Assembly (NCBI RefSeq): GCF_003012055.1
Contig: NZ_JYGE01000001.1
Span: 160,465 to 224,464, forward strand
Origin: Peptostreptococcus russellii
GTDB taxonomy: Bacteria > Bacillota > Clostridia > Peptostreptococcales > Peptostreptococcaceae
Length of the DNA: 64,000 bases
Reading direction: 5' to 3'
The notes under the pieces were generated by a model. That model was given only the letters and a program-made list of their open reading frames with translations. It had not been told where the DNA came from and searched no databases. A program made the translations under genes and the position numbers. Shown piece after piece: positions 51,550-62,034 of this stretch; the stretch's first letter is position 1, and each line of letters starts with the position of its first letter.

Positions 51550-52290
51550 CTACTTATTAGATATAAAAATAAATTCATTTTCTGTTGAGTATTCTTCTGA
51601 AAATACAAATCCAGCTTGATTAAATTTTTTCAAATCTTCAGGATCTAATATCTTGTTTTTTACTATATAATTTACCATCAATCCACGTGCCTTTTTCGAT
51701 GAGCTAGATTCAAGCTTTAGTTCTTTGTTTTTTAAAACCTTGAAGAAACAAGATATATATTTCTCATCTGTAACATAATTTTTAATAGCTTTTGAATACT
51801 CATCTGAGGCAAGATTAACTATCACATTGTCTGAGTCTCTTTTTATTGAATTAAAAATCTTATCTCCCCAAAATTTATAGAGATTTGGGAAGTCTTCTGA
51901 AGGCAATTTTCTAGACATTTCTAATCTATATGGATATATAGAATCCATAGGCTTTAAAAGTCCATATAAAGCTGAAACTATTCTTAAATGCTCATTTGCA
52001 AAAGATAGATCTTCTTCATTAAAATCTTTAGCTGCAATATTTTTATATTGAATACCACTGTATAACAATAAGGCGGGTCCGCCTAGCATATCAAATTTAA
52101 ATTTTTCAAACCTTTCTTTATTTAATAGACTTAGCTTTTCATTTATTTTCATTATTTTAGATATTTCTAAGACACTAAGTGTTTTTAGATAATCAATTAG
52201 TAGTTGTGATTCATCAATAAATTCTGGAAGCGACTCTGCTTTAATATTTTTCTCATTGAATCCCTTTGCAGGAGATATAAATACTATCAT
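51550..52290 (-). CDS. yaaA: Peroxide stress protein YaaA
   Basis: A 246-residue UPF0246 family protein. Motifs include IVFISPAKGFN, LYSGIQYKNI, FANEHLRIVSALYGLLKPMDSI, YPYRLEM and FWGDKI, and KKARGLMVNYIV near the C-terminus. In E. coli YaaA limits free iron and oxidative DNA damage. It converges with the small RNA and shares the bidirectional terminator. RBS AGGAAA is only fair. Confidence 0.92.
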   Translation of the reverse strand: MIVFISPAKGFNEKNIKAESLPEFIDESQLLIDYLKTLSVLEISKIMKINEKLSLLNKERFEKFKFDMLGGPALLLYSGIQYKNIAAKDFNEEDLSFANEHLRIVSALYGLLKPMDSIYPYRLEMSRKLPSEDFPNLYKFWGDKIFNSIKRDSDNVIVNLASDEYSKAIKNYVTDEKYISCFFKVLKNKELKLESSSSKKARGLMVNYIVKNKILDPEDLKKFNQAGFVFSEEYSTENEFIFISNK

Positions 52291-52434
52291 AAAATAATTT
52301 CCTTTCTTAGTATATAATTACCTTAATAATATACCTATTTTTGACTTATCCAAACAAAACTGAACAATTAGATGATTTAAAAGCTAAATAATTCGTAAAA
52401 AAGCCAATAATTTTGACTATTTTTCAAAAAACTA

Positions 52435-52463
52435 TTGAAAAAATCTGTATATTAAGTTATGAT
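52435..52463 (+). promoter_or_regulatory. Candidate promoter of the purine operon
   Basis: TTGAAA (52435-52440), 17 bp and TATGAT (52458-52463). A start near 52470 would give a leader of about 190 nt before purE. AGTTCGTATTT (about 52474-52484) and ATTGTTCGTAT (52617-52627) each contain a PurBox-like CGAAC half-site (reverse orientation). GAACAA (52590-52595) and TTGTTC (52618-52623) also pair. No purine riboswitch was recognised. Regulation by PurR is possible, not established. Confidence 0.5.
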
Positions 52464-52658
52464 TTTAGTATAAAGTTCGTATTTAATAGAATGTTTAATA
52501 GAAAGAAATTATCAAATATCAAGAAAAAGTGAAAAAATATTCTATAGAAAGTAAATATAAAGCTAAAATATAGTAAAAATATAATTGGTGAACAAAAAAG
52601 TCTAAGTAAGATGATTATTGTTCGTATAAATACTTTAAAAAGGAGAATGAATCAAATT

Positions 52659-53132
52659 ATGAAAATTGCAGTAGTGATGGGATCAAAATCGGATTTACCA
52701 AAGTTAGAGAGTGGTATTGAATTAATGAGAAATTTTGGAGTTGAGGTAGCGGTAAGAGTTTTATCTGCTCATAGAACTCCGGTAGAGCTATCTAAGTTTT
52801 TAGATGAAATTAAAAATGATACAGATGTTATAGTGGCAGCGGCTGGAAAGGCGGCTCATTTGCCAGGTGTAATTGCAGCTCAAACATTAATCCCAGTAGT
52901 TGGACTACCTATTAAGTCTTCTACAATGGACGGATTAGATTCATTATTATCAATGGTTCAGATGCCTAGTGGAATACCAGTAGCTACAGTAACTATTGAC
53001 TCAGGTACTAACGCAGCTTTGATGGCTTTACAAATTGCAAGTATAAAGTATCCAGTTTTGCGTGATAGATTATCAGATTATAGAGATGAAATGGCAAAGA
53101 AAGTTTTGCTAGATGATGTATCTGTTCAGTAG
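52659..53132 (+). CDS. purE: N5-carboxyaminoimidazole ribonucleotide mutase
   Basis: A 157-residue catalytic subunit that converts N5-CAIR to CAIR. VVMGSKSDLPKL, SAHRTP and AAGKAAHLPGVIAA are the class I PurE motifs. The open frame extends upstream, but AAGGAG and the family N-terminus (MKIAVVMGSKSD) place the start at 52659. The next gene is purM, 99 bp on; the usual purC and purF do not follow. Confidence 0.93.
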   Translation: MKIAVVMGSKSDLPKLESGIELMRNFGVEVAVRVLSAHRTPVELSKFLDEIKNDTDVIVAAAGKAAHLPGVIAAQTLIPVVGLPIKSSTMDGLDSLLSMVQMPSGIPVATVTIDSGTNAALMALQIASIKYPVLRDRLSDYRDEMAKKVLLDDVSVQ

Positions 53133-53231
53133 ATAGCAATTCAAAAAGATTACAAAGTTCAACTTGATTTTGGGGATTTAGATTGATCAGCTTGAACTTC
53201 AAACGATAAATATTAATTAGGAGAATGGGAG

Positions 53232-54314
53232 ATGGCAATGTTAACTTATAAAAATTCTGGTGTAAATATTGATGAAGGAAATAGAGCAGTAGATTTAATA
53301 AAGGGAAAGATAAAGCAGACATATGATTCAAATGTTGTTGGAGATCTTGGAAGCTTCAGTGGACTATATTCTTTAAAGGATTTTGTGGGAATGCAAGAGC
53401 CAGTACTTTTGGCATCAACTGATGGTGTAGGAACTAAGCTTAAAATTGCACAGATGATGGACAAGCATGATACAGTAGGTATAGATTTGGTAGCGATGTG
53501 TGTTAATGACTTAATATGTCAAGGAGCTAAGCCACTGTTTTTCCTTGATTATATAGCTTTAGGGAAGTTAGTACCTGAGCATATAGAAAAAATAGTTGGG
53601 GGAATAGCAGATGGATGCAAGATGAGCAGCTGCTCATTAATCGGTGGAGAAACTGCTGAAATGCCAGGAATGTACGGTGAAGATGATTATGACTTGGCAG
53701 GATTTTCTATAGGTATAGCAGATAAAAAAAATATAATAAGTGGACAAGATGTAAAGGCAGGAGATGTTTTGGTAGGTATATCTTCTAGTGGTGTTCACAG
53801 TAATGGATTTTCTTTTGTAAGAAATATATTTTTAGATGAATATAAGTATGATTTAAATAAACATATAGATATGTTGGATATGAGCCTTGGTGATGCACTT
53901 TTAACACCTACTAAAATATATGTAAATTTAGCTTTGGAAGCTATAGCAAATAATAATATTAAATCAATTGCACATATAACAGGTGGTGGGTTAGTTGAAA
54001 ATGTAGTAAGAGTAATACCAAAAGGGCTAGGAATTGACGTAGATACAAAATCTTGGAAAAAACCAGCTATATTTAATATGATAGAAGAGTTTGATGCCAT
54101 AGAAAAAAGAGAACTTCATAAGAGTTTTAATATGGGAATTGGACTTGTAATGATAGTAGATAAGGAAGAAGCAGATAAGCTTGTAGATTTTATAAATAAT
54201 AGAAAAAATGACAACGCAGAGTATGTAGAAGATAAATATAAGGACTTAATGAAAGATGAAGCCTTTATTATAGGCAAGGTATCAGATAGTCATGATGGGG
54301 TAGAATTAATATAA
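53232..54314 (+). CDS. purM: Phosphoribosylformylglycinamidine cyclo-ligase
   Basis: A 360-residue AIR synthetase, making AIR from FGAM and ATP. LTYKNSGVNIDEGNRAV, STDGVGTKLKIA, DLVAMCVNDLICQGAKPLFFLDY, GGETAEMPGMY and SSGVHSNGFSFVR are the family's metal/ATP motifs. Length normal. RBS AGGAG precedes the ATG. Third enzyme in order of this operon. Confidence 0.95.
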   Translation: MAMLTYKNSGVNIDEGNRAVDLIKGKIKQTYDSNVVGDLGSFSGLYSLKDFVGMQEPVLLASTDGVGTKLKIAQMMDKHDTVGIDLVAMCVNDLICQGAKPLFFLDYIALGKLVPEHIEKIVGGIADGCKMSSCSLIGGETAEMPGMYGEDDYDLAGFSIGIADKKNIISGQDVKAGDVLVGISSSGVHSNGFSFVRNIFLDEYKYDLNKHIDMLDMSLGDALLTPTKIYVNLALEAIANNNIKSIAHITGGGLVENVVRVIPKGLGIDVDTKSWKKPAIFNMIEEFDAIEKRELHKSFNMGIGLVMIVDKEEADKLVDFINNRKNDNAEYVEDKYKDLMKDEAFIIGKVSDSHDGVELI

Positions 54315-54413
54315 TACTCATATAGGGTGAAAGATCAAAAGCTATAAGCAAGTGAGATTTAGATTTTGATATATAAAGACAAACCCTAATACAGTAAGAT
54401 TTGGAGGATTGTT

Positions 54414-55004
54414 ATGAAAAATATTGCTGTTTTACTATCTGGCGGAGGTACTAACCTACAATCAATAATAGATGCCATAGAGGCTGGAAAAATTAATGGT
54501 CGTATCAAGTTGGTTATTTCGAACAAGAAAGATGCCTATGGACTAAAAAGAGCAGAGAAGCATAATATTAAAGCTAGTTTTGATAATGATGAAAGCTCTA
54601 TAATAGAGCGTTTATTGAGTGAAGAGATAGATTTAGTGGTATTGGCAGGATTTTTAAAAATTCTTAGTCCAAAATTTACCAAAACATTTGAAAATAAGAT
54701 AATAAATATTCATCCATCTTTGATTCCATCATTTTGTGGTGTTGGCTATTATGGTCTAAATGTCCATAAAGCGGCTGTAGACTATGGAGTAAAGGTGAGT
54801 GGAGCAACTGTTCACTTTGTAGATGAAAACGCAGATACAGGGCCTATAATAGCTCAAGAAGTGGTTGAAGTGTTAGCAGATGATACTGCAGAAACTTTAC
54901 AAAGAAGAGTATTGGAAGTAGAGCACAGTATATTGCCGATGGTGGTTGAAAAATATTGTGATGACAAGATAGAGGTAAGTGGAAGAAGAGTCTATATAAA
55001 ATAG
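54414..55004 (+). CDS. purN: Phosphoribosylglycinamide formyltransferase
   Basis: A 196-residue GAR transformylase using 10-formyl-THF. LLSGGGTNLQSIIDAI, NIHPSLIPSFCG (catalytic Asn-His region) and GATVHFVDENADTGPIIAQ contain the catalytic Asn, His and Asp. RBS GGAGG precedes the ATG. It is between purM and purH. Confidence 0.95.
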   Translation: MKNIAVLLSGGGTNLQSIIDAIEAGKINGRIKLVISNKKDAYGLKRAEKHNIKASFDNDESSIIERLLSEEIDLVVLAGFLKILSPKFTKTFENKIINIHPSLIPSFCGVGYYGLNVHKAAVDYGVKVSGATVHFVDENADTGPIIAQEVVEVLADDTAETLQRRVLEVEHSILPMVVEKYCDDKIEVSGRRVYIK

Positions 55005-55078
55005 TCGATATATTATGATATTAGCAAATATATAGATTATAAAGTAAGAATTTTATTATTGAAAGGGGTTTATTTACG

Positions 55079-56611
55079 ATGAAAAGAGCGCTTATAAGTG
55101 TTACAGATAAAACAGGTGTAGTAGAATTTGCCAAGAAGCTTAATGAACTTGGATATGAGATAGTATCAACAGGAAATACTTTTAAGAAATTAAAGGAAAA
55201 TGGAGTAAATGTAATAACTATAGAAGATGTTACTCACTTCCCTGAAATACTAGATGGAAGAGTAAAGACTTTAAATCCATATGTACATGGTGGGATATTA
55301 TATAGAAGAGATTTAAGCTCTCATGTTGAAACAGTAAAAGAACACGAAATAAATTCAATCGATATGGTTGTAGTAAGTCTTTATGACTTTGAAGGTGCGC
55401 TAAGAAGTGGCAAGACTCACGAAGAAATCGTAGAAAATATAGATATAGGTGGTCCTTCAATGATAAGATCAGCATCTAAAAACTACAAGGATGTGACAGT
55501 TGTTGTAGATATTGCTGACTATCCAAAGATTATAGAAAAGTTAGAGTCTGGAGAGCTAACTCTTGAAGATAGAAGAAAGCTGGCATATAAGGCATTTGCT
55601 ACAACTGCTAGATATGACACTTTGATATCTTCTTATTTTGCAAAAGTAGTAGGAGATGAATACCCAGAAATATTAAACCTTACTTTTGAAAAGGATACTG
55701 AATTAAGATATGGTGAAAATGGACATCAAAGAGGTTTCCTATACTCTCAGCCAAATGCAAAAAATCCTATACTTAATTTCAAACAGTTACACGGAAAGGA
55801 ATTATCTTTCAATAATATAAATGACTTACATGGTTGTTTAGAATTTATGAGAGAATTTAAAGATAACGAAGAAGTATGTGCAGTAGCTATCAAGCATGCA
55901 AATGCCTGTGGTGTTGGACTAGGAAAGACTTCTTTAGAAGCATATAGAAAGTGTTTTGAATCAGATAAGGTATCAATATTTGGTGGAATAATAGGTATTA
56001 CATCAACTGTAGATATAGAAACTGCAAAGATGCTAAATGATATATTCTTTGAAATAATAGTTGCATATGACTTCGATGATGATGCACTAGAGCTATTAAA
56101 ATCAAAGAAGAATTTAAGAATATTAAAGCTAGCAAAAATAGAAGATAGCAAGCAAAAGTTAGATATGAAATATCTAGATGGAAAACTTTTGATACAGGAT
56201 AAGGATAAAATAGAAAATGAAAAGCAAGAAGTAGTCACTAAGCTAGCTCCTACAAAAGAGCAGTTAAAGGATATGGATTTTGGAATGAAGGTAGTAAAAA
56301 ACCTAAAATCAAATGCCATAGCAATAGTGAAAGATGGTCAGACGCTTGCAATAGGATGTGGTCAGACTTCAAGAATTTGGGCGCTAAGTAATGCAATAGA
56401 AAATAACAAGGAAGAAAAGAATTTTGAAGGAGCAGTTTTAGCTTCAGATGCTTTCTTCCCATTTGACGACTGTGTAAGACTTGCAGCAGAGTATGGAATA
56501 AAGGCAGTAGTTCAGCCAGGTGGATCTATTAGAGATGAAGATTCTGTAAAAGCTTGTGATGAACTGGATATGACTATGGTATTTACAGGAGCTAGACACT
56601 TTAAGCATTAA
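55079..56611 (+). CDS. purH: Bifunctional AICAR transformylase/IMP cyclohydrolase
   Basis: A 510-residue two-domain enzyme. The N-terminal IMP cyclohydrolase (1-195) starts RALISVTDKTGVVEFAKKL with STGNTFKKLKENG and DGRVKTLNPYVHGGIL. The C-terminal transformylase includes RYGENGHQRGFLY, KHANACGVGLG, and GCGQTSRIWA, VQPGGSIRDED. It carries the last two steps to IMP. RBS GAAAGGGG precedes the ATG. Confidence 0.96.
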   Translation: MKRALISVTDKTGVVEFAKKLNELGYEIVSTGNTFKKLKENGVNVITIEDVTHFPEILDGRVKTLNPYVHGGILYRRDLSSHVETVKEHEINSIDMVVVSLYDFEGALRSGKTHEEIVENIDIGGPSMIRSASKNYKDVTVVVDIADYPKIIEKLESGELTLEDRRKLAYKAFATTARYDTLISSYFAKVVGDEYPEILNLTFEKDTELRYGENGHQRGFLYSQPNAKNPILNFKQLHGKELSFNNINDLHGCLEFMREFKDNEEVCAVAIKHANACGVGLGKTSLEAYRKCFESDKVSIFGGIIGITSTVDIETAKMLNDIFFEIIVAYDFDDDALELLKSKKNLRILKLAKIEDSKQKLDMKYLDGKLLIQDKDKIENEKQEVVTKLAPTKEQLKDMDFGMKVVKNLKSNAIAIVKDGQTLAIGCGQTSRIWALSNAIENNKEEKNFEGAVLASDAFFPFDDCVRLAAEYGIKAVVQPGGSIRDEDSVKACDELDMTMVFTGARHFKH

Positions 56612-56765
56612 AAATCAAAGTGAGTGGATATAAAATATAGCAAGAAAATTATGTGAAGATAAAAAGTAAGTTTTATGTGAAAATTAAAAATAAGTTTATA
56701 TATACTTGTGAAAAGAAGACCATAAGGATAATATTTGCAATTATATTAGAATTGGGGGATTTATT

Positions 56766-58025
56766 ATGAAGATTTTGGTAGTAGGCGGTGGAGGAAGAGA
56801 ACACGCAATCTGCTGGAAATTAAATGGTGAAGAAAATGTAGAAAAAGTTTACTGTGCACCAGGAAATGCAGGGATTTCAAAAGTAGCAGAGTGTGTTGAT
56901 ATCAAAGCTACTGATATTGAAAAGTTGGCAGATTTTGCAGAAGAAAATAGAATTGATTTGACTGTAATAGGTCCAGAAGTGCCTTTAGTAATGGGAATTA
57001 GCGATGTATTTAAGGAAAGAGGATTAAGAGTCTTTGGACCAGATAAGGCTTGTTCACAGCTAGAAGGAAGTAAGCTATTTTCAAAAGAATTTATGGTAAG
57101 ACATAATATAGCAACTGCAAAATACAAGGAATATACTGATATAGACAAGGCGATAGAAGAAATTGATAGCTTTGGATATCCAGTGGTAATAAAGGCAGAC
57201 GGATTGGCTGCAGGTAAGGGAGTAATAATACCTACGAACAGAGAAGAGGCTATTGAAACACTAAACACTATTATGAAAGATAGAAAGTTTGGGGAAGCTG
57301 GAAACTTGGTAGTAGTAGAAGAATTTCTAGAAGGTGTTGAAACATCTATACTGGCTCTTGTAGACAAAAACACAATAATAGCTATGGAAAGTTCAAAAGA
57401 TCATAAGAAAGTATATGAAAATGAAACTGGACCAAATACAGGTGGAATGGGAACATTTTCTCCAAGTACAATATATACAGATGAATTAGCTGAAAAAGTA
57501 TATAATGATGTGCTTGTAAAGTCACTTGAAGGTTTTAAAGAAGATGGATTGGACTATAGAGGAATATTATTTGTGGGACTAATGATTACAGAAGATGGCG
57601 AAAAAGTACTTGAATATAATTGTAGATTTGGTGATCCAGAGATACAGTCTATATTGATGAGATTAGATTCTAGCCTATCTGAGATTATGATGGCAATCAC
57701 GGAAGATAGATTATCTGAAATAGATATCAAGTACTCAAAAGACGCTGCTACTTGTGTAATAATGGCATCTGGAGGATATCCAGATTCATATGAAAAGGGA
57801 AAGAAGATTTCTGGACTTGAAGATTTAGATGATGACATAGTAGTATTTCACAGTGGAACAAAAAAGGACGGAAATGATATTTTGACAAATGGTGGAAGAG
57901 TACTAGGAGTATGTGCTAAGGCTAAAGATGTAGAGTCAGCTGCTAAGAGAGTATATGAAAATATAGAAAAAATTAGTTTTGATGGAAAACACTATAGAAA
58001 GGACATAGGTATTAAATATGAGTAA
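56766..58025 (+). CDS. purD: Phosphoribosylamine-glycine ligase
   Basis: A 419-residue ATP-grasp enzyme adding glycine to phosphoribosylamine. KILVVGGGGREHAICWKL, GPEVPLVMGISD, VIKADGLAAGKGVIIP, ETGPNTGGMG and EYNCRFGDPEIQ are all conserved. Its last eight bases overlap the start of purL, giving translational coupling. RBS TTGGGGG is moderate. Confidence 0.96.
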   Translation: MKILVVGGGGREHAICWKLNGEENVEKVYCAPGNAGISKVAECVDIKATDIEKLADFAEENRIDLTVIGPEVPLVMGISDVFKERGLRVFGPDKACSQLEGSKLFSKEFMVRHNIATAKYKEYTDIDKAIEEIDSFGYPVVIKADGLAAGKGVIIPTNREEAIETLNTIMKDRKFGEAGNLVVVEEFLEGVETSILALVDKNTIIAMESSKDHKKVYENETGPNTGGMGTFSPSTIYTDELAEKVYNDVLVKSLEGFKEDGLDYRGILFVGLMITEDGEKVLEYNCRFGDPEIQSILMRLDSSLSEIMMAITEDRLSEIDIKYSKDAATCVIMASGGYPDSYEKGKKISGLEDLDDDIVVFHSGTKKDGNDILTNGGRVLGVCAKAKDVESAAKRVYENIEKISFDGKHYRKDIGIKYE

Positions 58026-61000
58026 AGTAAATAGATTGTTTGTAGAAAAGAAGGAAGGATTCAATCTTGAATCGCTAGCAATGAAAAATGATATAGAGGA
58101 TAGCTTAAATATAAAGCTTCAAAATATAAGAGTAATAAATAGATATGATGTAGAGGGAATTAGCGAAGATTCATATAAGAAAGTTGCTGAAACAATATTG
58201 TCTGAACCTAATCTTGACAATATATACTATGAAGAAATTCCTGATGTAAAATCAAGCAGGATATTTGCAATAGAGTACCTTCCTGGGCAGTATGACCAAA
58301 GAGCCGATTGGGCTTCAATGTGTGCTGAAATAGTAAACGGAGGACATAGACCAAATATTAACTCTGCAAGAGTCATCATAATAGATGGAGAAATAACAGA
58401 GAGTGAGTTTTATAAGATAAAAAAATACTTGATAAATGCTGTAGACAGTAGAGAGGCTTCTCTTAAAAAAGCAGATACACTAGAAGTGAATTATGATAAG
58501 CCAGAAAATGTAGAAATTTTAGATGGTTTTATAGAATTAGATATAGAAGGTCTTGAAAAGTTTTTAACTGATAGAGAGCTTGCTATGTCAATAAAGGACT
58601 TAGAACTTATACAAGAATATTTTAAAGATGATGAAAAGAGAAACCCTTCTATCACTGAAATAAAGGTGTTGGATACTTATTGGTCAGATCATTGTAGACA
58701 TACAACTTTTATGACAAAGCTAGAAGAAGTAGAGATTTCTAGTGGGAGATTTACAGATCCAATTAAGGAAACATATGATAGATACATAGACGATAGAAAA
58801 GAAGTATATGTAGATAGAGACAAAAATATATGCTTGATGGACATAGCAACTCTAGCTATGAAAAAATTAAAAAAACAAGGAAAATTACAGGATTTAGATG
58901 AGAGTGAAGAAATAAATGCCTGCAGTATTAATATAGATGTTGAAATAGATGGAAAAAATGAAGAATATCTTTTGATGTTTAAAAATGAAACACATAATCA
59001 TCCAACAGAGATAGAACCTTTTGGTGGTGCAGCAACTTGCCTAGGTGGAGCTATAAGAGACCCATTGTCAGGCAGAAGCTATGTATACCAAGCTATGAGA
59101 GTAACAGGTTCAGCAGACCCAAGAACAAGCATGGAAGATACACTAGAAGGCAAGCTTATGCAAAAGAAAATAACTACAGAAGCTGCTGATGGTTATAGTT
59201 CATATGGAAATCAAATAGGTGTAGCAACAGGTCAGGTAGCAGAGTTATATGATGAAAACTTTGTAGCTAAAAGAATGGAAGTTGGAGCAGTAATAGCTGC
59301 AGCTCCAAAGGAAAATGTAATTAGAAAAAGACCAGAAGCAGGAGATGTAATCATCTTACTTGGAGGAAAAACTGGTAGAGATGGCTGTGGAGGAGCTACT
59401 GGTTCATCAAAGGAACATAGTGAGGAAAGTATATCTACTTGTTCAGCAGAAGTTCAAAAGGGAGATGCACCTAACGAAAGAAAAATTCAGAGATTTTTTA
59501 GAAATTCACAGGCAGTGAAGATGATTAAAAGATGTAATGACTTTGGTGCAGGTGGTGTATCTGTTGCAATAGGAGAAATCGCTGATAGCTTGGACATTAA
59601 TCTAGATTTAGTACCTAAAAAATATGATGGATTAGACGGAACAGAACTTGCTATATCAGAGTCACAAGAGAGAATGGCAGTTGCTATAGACAAAGAAAAT
59701 ATGGAAAAGTTTATTGAACTAGCTCATCTAGAAAATCTTGAAGCAACTCATGTTGCAACAGTAACTGATACTGGATATATGAGACTATTCTGGAGAGGTG
59801 ACGCAATAGTAGATATTAAAAGATCTTTCTTGGATACAAATGGACATCAGCAAGAAGCAAAAATCAAGGTAAATAGTATAGATGAAGACTCAAGATATAC
59901 AGACCTTAGAGAAATTACAAATAAAAAAGAGACATTGGAAGAAAAATATATAGAAGCAATGAAGGATCTAAATGTTTGTTCACAAAGAGGATTAGTAGAG
60001 AAGTTTGATAATACAATAGGTGGAAATACTGTAATTGCTCCTCTAGGTGGAAGATATCAGGCAACTCCTGCAAATGGAATGGTAGCAAAGATACCTGTAT
60101 TATCTGGTGAAACTGATACATCTTCTATTATGACATTTGGATACAATCCAAAGATAGGTAAATGGTCACCTTTCCATGGTGCCTTAAACGCAGTAGTAGA
60201 ATCTGTTGCAAAATTGGTAGCACTAGGTGGAGATTATTCAAATGCAAGATTGACTTTTCAGGAATACTTTGAGAAGCTTGGAAATGATGCTAGTCGTTGG
60301 GGCAAGCCATTTTCTGCACTTTTGGGAGCATATTATGCCCAAAGAGAATTTGAAATACCAGCAATAGGTGGAAAAGATAGTATGAGTGGTACTTTTAATG
60401 ATATAGATGTTCCACCAACATTGATTTCATTTGCTGTAAATACTGAAGATGCAAAGAAAGTAGTATCTCAGGAATTTAAATCTGCTGGAAATCTTTTAGT
60501 ACTAGTAGAAGCTCCTCAGAAAGATTACGCCTTCCCAGACTTTGATATAATGAAGAAAAACTTCAATGTAATACATTCAGCTATGCAAAATAATAAAATA
60601 AAGTCTTCATATGCACTAGGATATGGTGGATTAGCCGAAGCAATAGCAAAGATGGGATTCGGAAATAAAATAGGACTTAGCTTAGATGAATCTATATCAG
60701 AATTATACTCTGACTATGATAATTTATTTGAGCAAAGTTATGGAAGTATACTATTAGAAGTTTCAGAAAAGGATATAGATTCTCTAGAAGGATCTAATTA
60801 TATAATAATAGGAAGAACAACAGAAAATCCTGAATTAGATATATTTGGAGAAAAAATACATCTTGATAAGTTGTATAGAGCTTCATCTCAGACTTTGGAA
60901 AATATATTCCCAACTAAGGCTCAGAAGGAAATAATGGCTCCAATAGAAAACATAAGCTATAAAAAAACAGAAAATATATCTAGAAAGTCTTTAAATATAG

Positions 61001-61800
61001 CTAAACCAAGAGTATTCATACCAGCATTCCCAGGAACAAACTGTGAGTATGACTCTGCCAGAGCATTTGAGAGAGCTGGTGCACAGACAAGCGTAGGTGT
61101 ATTTAGAAATATGTCTTACAAAGATATAGAATCATCAATTGATATGATGGTTGATGAAATAAATAAGAGTCAGATTATAATGATTCCAGGAGGATTCTCA
61201 GCTGGAGATGAGCCAGACGGATCAGCTAAGTTTATAGCTACAGTATTTAGAAATCCTAAGATAGAAGAAGCAGTAATGAATTTATTAAATAAAAGAGATG
61301 GATTGATGATAGGTATCTGTAATGGATTCCAAGCACTAATAAAATTAGGACTTGTGCCATATGGAGAAATTAAAACTCCTAGTGCTGATATGCCAACTCT
61401 TACATACAATGATATTGGACGTCATCAGGCAAAGATGGTACAGACTAGAGTAGCATCTAATAAATCACCATGGCTAGCAGATACGCAAGTAGGAGATATA
61501 CATTCAATAGCAGTATCTCATGGTGAAGGAAAGTTTGTAGCTAGTGATGAAGTCATTAAAAGCTTGATTGAAAACGGTCAAATAGCAACTCAATACGTAG
61601 ATTTTGATGGAAATGCAAGCTATGATATCGACTTCAATCCAAACGGTTCTTACTATGCAGTTGAAGGCATAACTTCACTTGATGGTAGAATACTTGGTAA
61701 GATGGGCCATTCTGAAAGAATAGGAAATGAAGTAGGAAAGAATATAATAGGAGAAAAGGACCAAAAGTTATTTGAGTCTGGAGTAAAATATTTTAAATAA
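58018..61800 (+). CDS. purL: Phosphoribosylformylglycinamidine synthase (single-chain)
   Basis: A 1260-residue enzyme combining PurS-like, synthetase and glutaminase domains, unlike the separate PurS/PurQ/PurL of Bacillus. DHCRHTTFM is an early synthetase motif, and NETHNHPTEIEPFGGAATCLGG is the ATP/Mg site. Residues about 1000-1260 are the glutaminase: FPGTNCEYDSARAFERAG and IGICNGFQAL with nucleophile Cys1101, then HSIAVSHGEGKF and GHSERIG. It uses FGAR, glutamine and ATP to make FGAM. Last gene in the purine operon. Confidence 0.96.
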   Translation: MSKVNRLFVEKKEGFNLESLAMKNDIEDSLNIKLQNIRVINRYDVEGISEDSYKKVAETILSEPNLDNIYYEEIPDVKSSRIFAIEYLPGQYDQRADWASMCAEIVNGGHRPNINSARVIIIDGEITESEFYKIKKYLINAVDSREASLKKADTLEVNYDKPENVEILDGFIELDIEGLEKFLTDRELAMSIKDLELIQEYFKDDEKRNPSITEIKVLDTYWSDHCRHTTFMTKLEEVEISSGRFTDPIKETYDRYIDDRKEVYVDRDKNICLMDIATLAMKKLKKQGKLQDLDESEEINACSINIDVEIDGKNEEYLLMFKNETHNHPTEIEPFGGAATCLGGAIRDPLSGRSYVYQAMRVTGSADPRTSMEDTLEGKLMQKKITTEAADGYSSYGNQIGVATGQVAELYDENFVAKRMEVGAVIAAAPKENVIRKRPEAGDVIILLGGKTGRDGCGGATGSSKEHSEESISTCSAEVQKGDAPNERKIQRFFRNSQAVKMIKRCNDFGAGGVSVAIGEIADSLDINLDLVPKKYDGLDGTELAISESQERMAVAIDKENMEKFIELAHLENLEATHVATVTDTGYMRLFWRGDAIVDIKRSFLDTNGHQQEAKIKVNSIDEDSRYTDLREITNKKETLEEKYIEAMKDLNVCSQRGLVEKFDNTIGGNTVIAPLGGRYQATPANGMVAKIPVLSGETDTSSIMTFGYNPKIGKWSPFHGALNAVVESVAKLVALGGDYSNARLTFQEYFEKLGNDASRWGKPFSALLGAYYAQREFEIPAIGGKDSMSGTFNDIDVPPTLISFAVNTEDAKKVVSQEFKSAGNLLVLVEAPQKDYAFPDFDIMKKNFNVIHSAMQNNKIKSSYALGYGGLAEAIAKMGFGNKIGLSLDESISELYSDYDNLFEQSYGSILLEVSEKDIDSLEGSNYIIIGRTTENPELDIFGEKIHLDKLYRASSQTLENIFPTKAQKEIMAPIENISYKKTENISRKSLNIAKPRVFIPAFPGTNCEYDSARAFERAGAQTSVGVFRNMSYKDIESSIDMMVDEINKSQIIMIPGGFSAGDEPDGSAKFIATVFRNPKIEEAVMNLLNKRDGLMIGICNGFQALIKLGLVPYGEIKTPSADMPTLTYNDIGRHQAKMVQTRVASNKSPWLADTQVGDIHSIAVSHGEGKFVASDEVIKSLIENGQIATQYVDFDGNASYDIDFNPNGSYYAVEGITSLDGRILGKMGHSERIGNEVGKNIIGEKDQKLFESGVKYFK

Positions 61801-61830
61801 GCGAATCAACCAATTCACATAATTGCAATT

Positions 61831-61867
61831 AATAGGGCAGCTGGATTAATCCAACTGCCCTATTTCC
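61831..61867 (+). terminator. Terminator of the purine operon
   Basis: AATAGGGCAG and CTGCCCTATT pair with inner TGGAT/ATCCA. It is 30 bp after purL. Confidence 0.85.
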
Positions 61868-62034
61868 ATAAAAATAAGAAAAAGTATCATATAGTGAAAA
61901 TATACCAATATAAGTTTATTATATTCATAGTAAGTTTAATGAAATTATATATAAAAAAAGAGGAAACTTTAAAGGTGAATTATATATAAAAATTTGATAT
62001 AATGAAATAGTAAGTTAAAATAAAGGAGGAGTAT

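Noticed and set aside
52470..52658. Purine riboswitch upstream of purE
   Set aside because: The leader lacks the conserved purine aptamer core and loop sequences and has no terminator; only PurBox-like half-sites are visible.
55747..56319. Long minus-strand ORF of 190 codons
   Set aside because: It lies antisense to the conserved purH coding sequence and has shadow-type composition.
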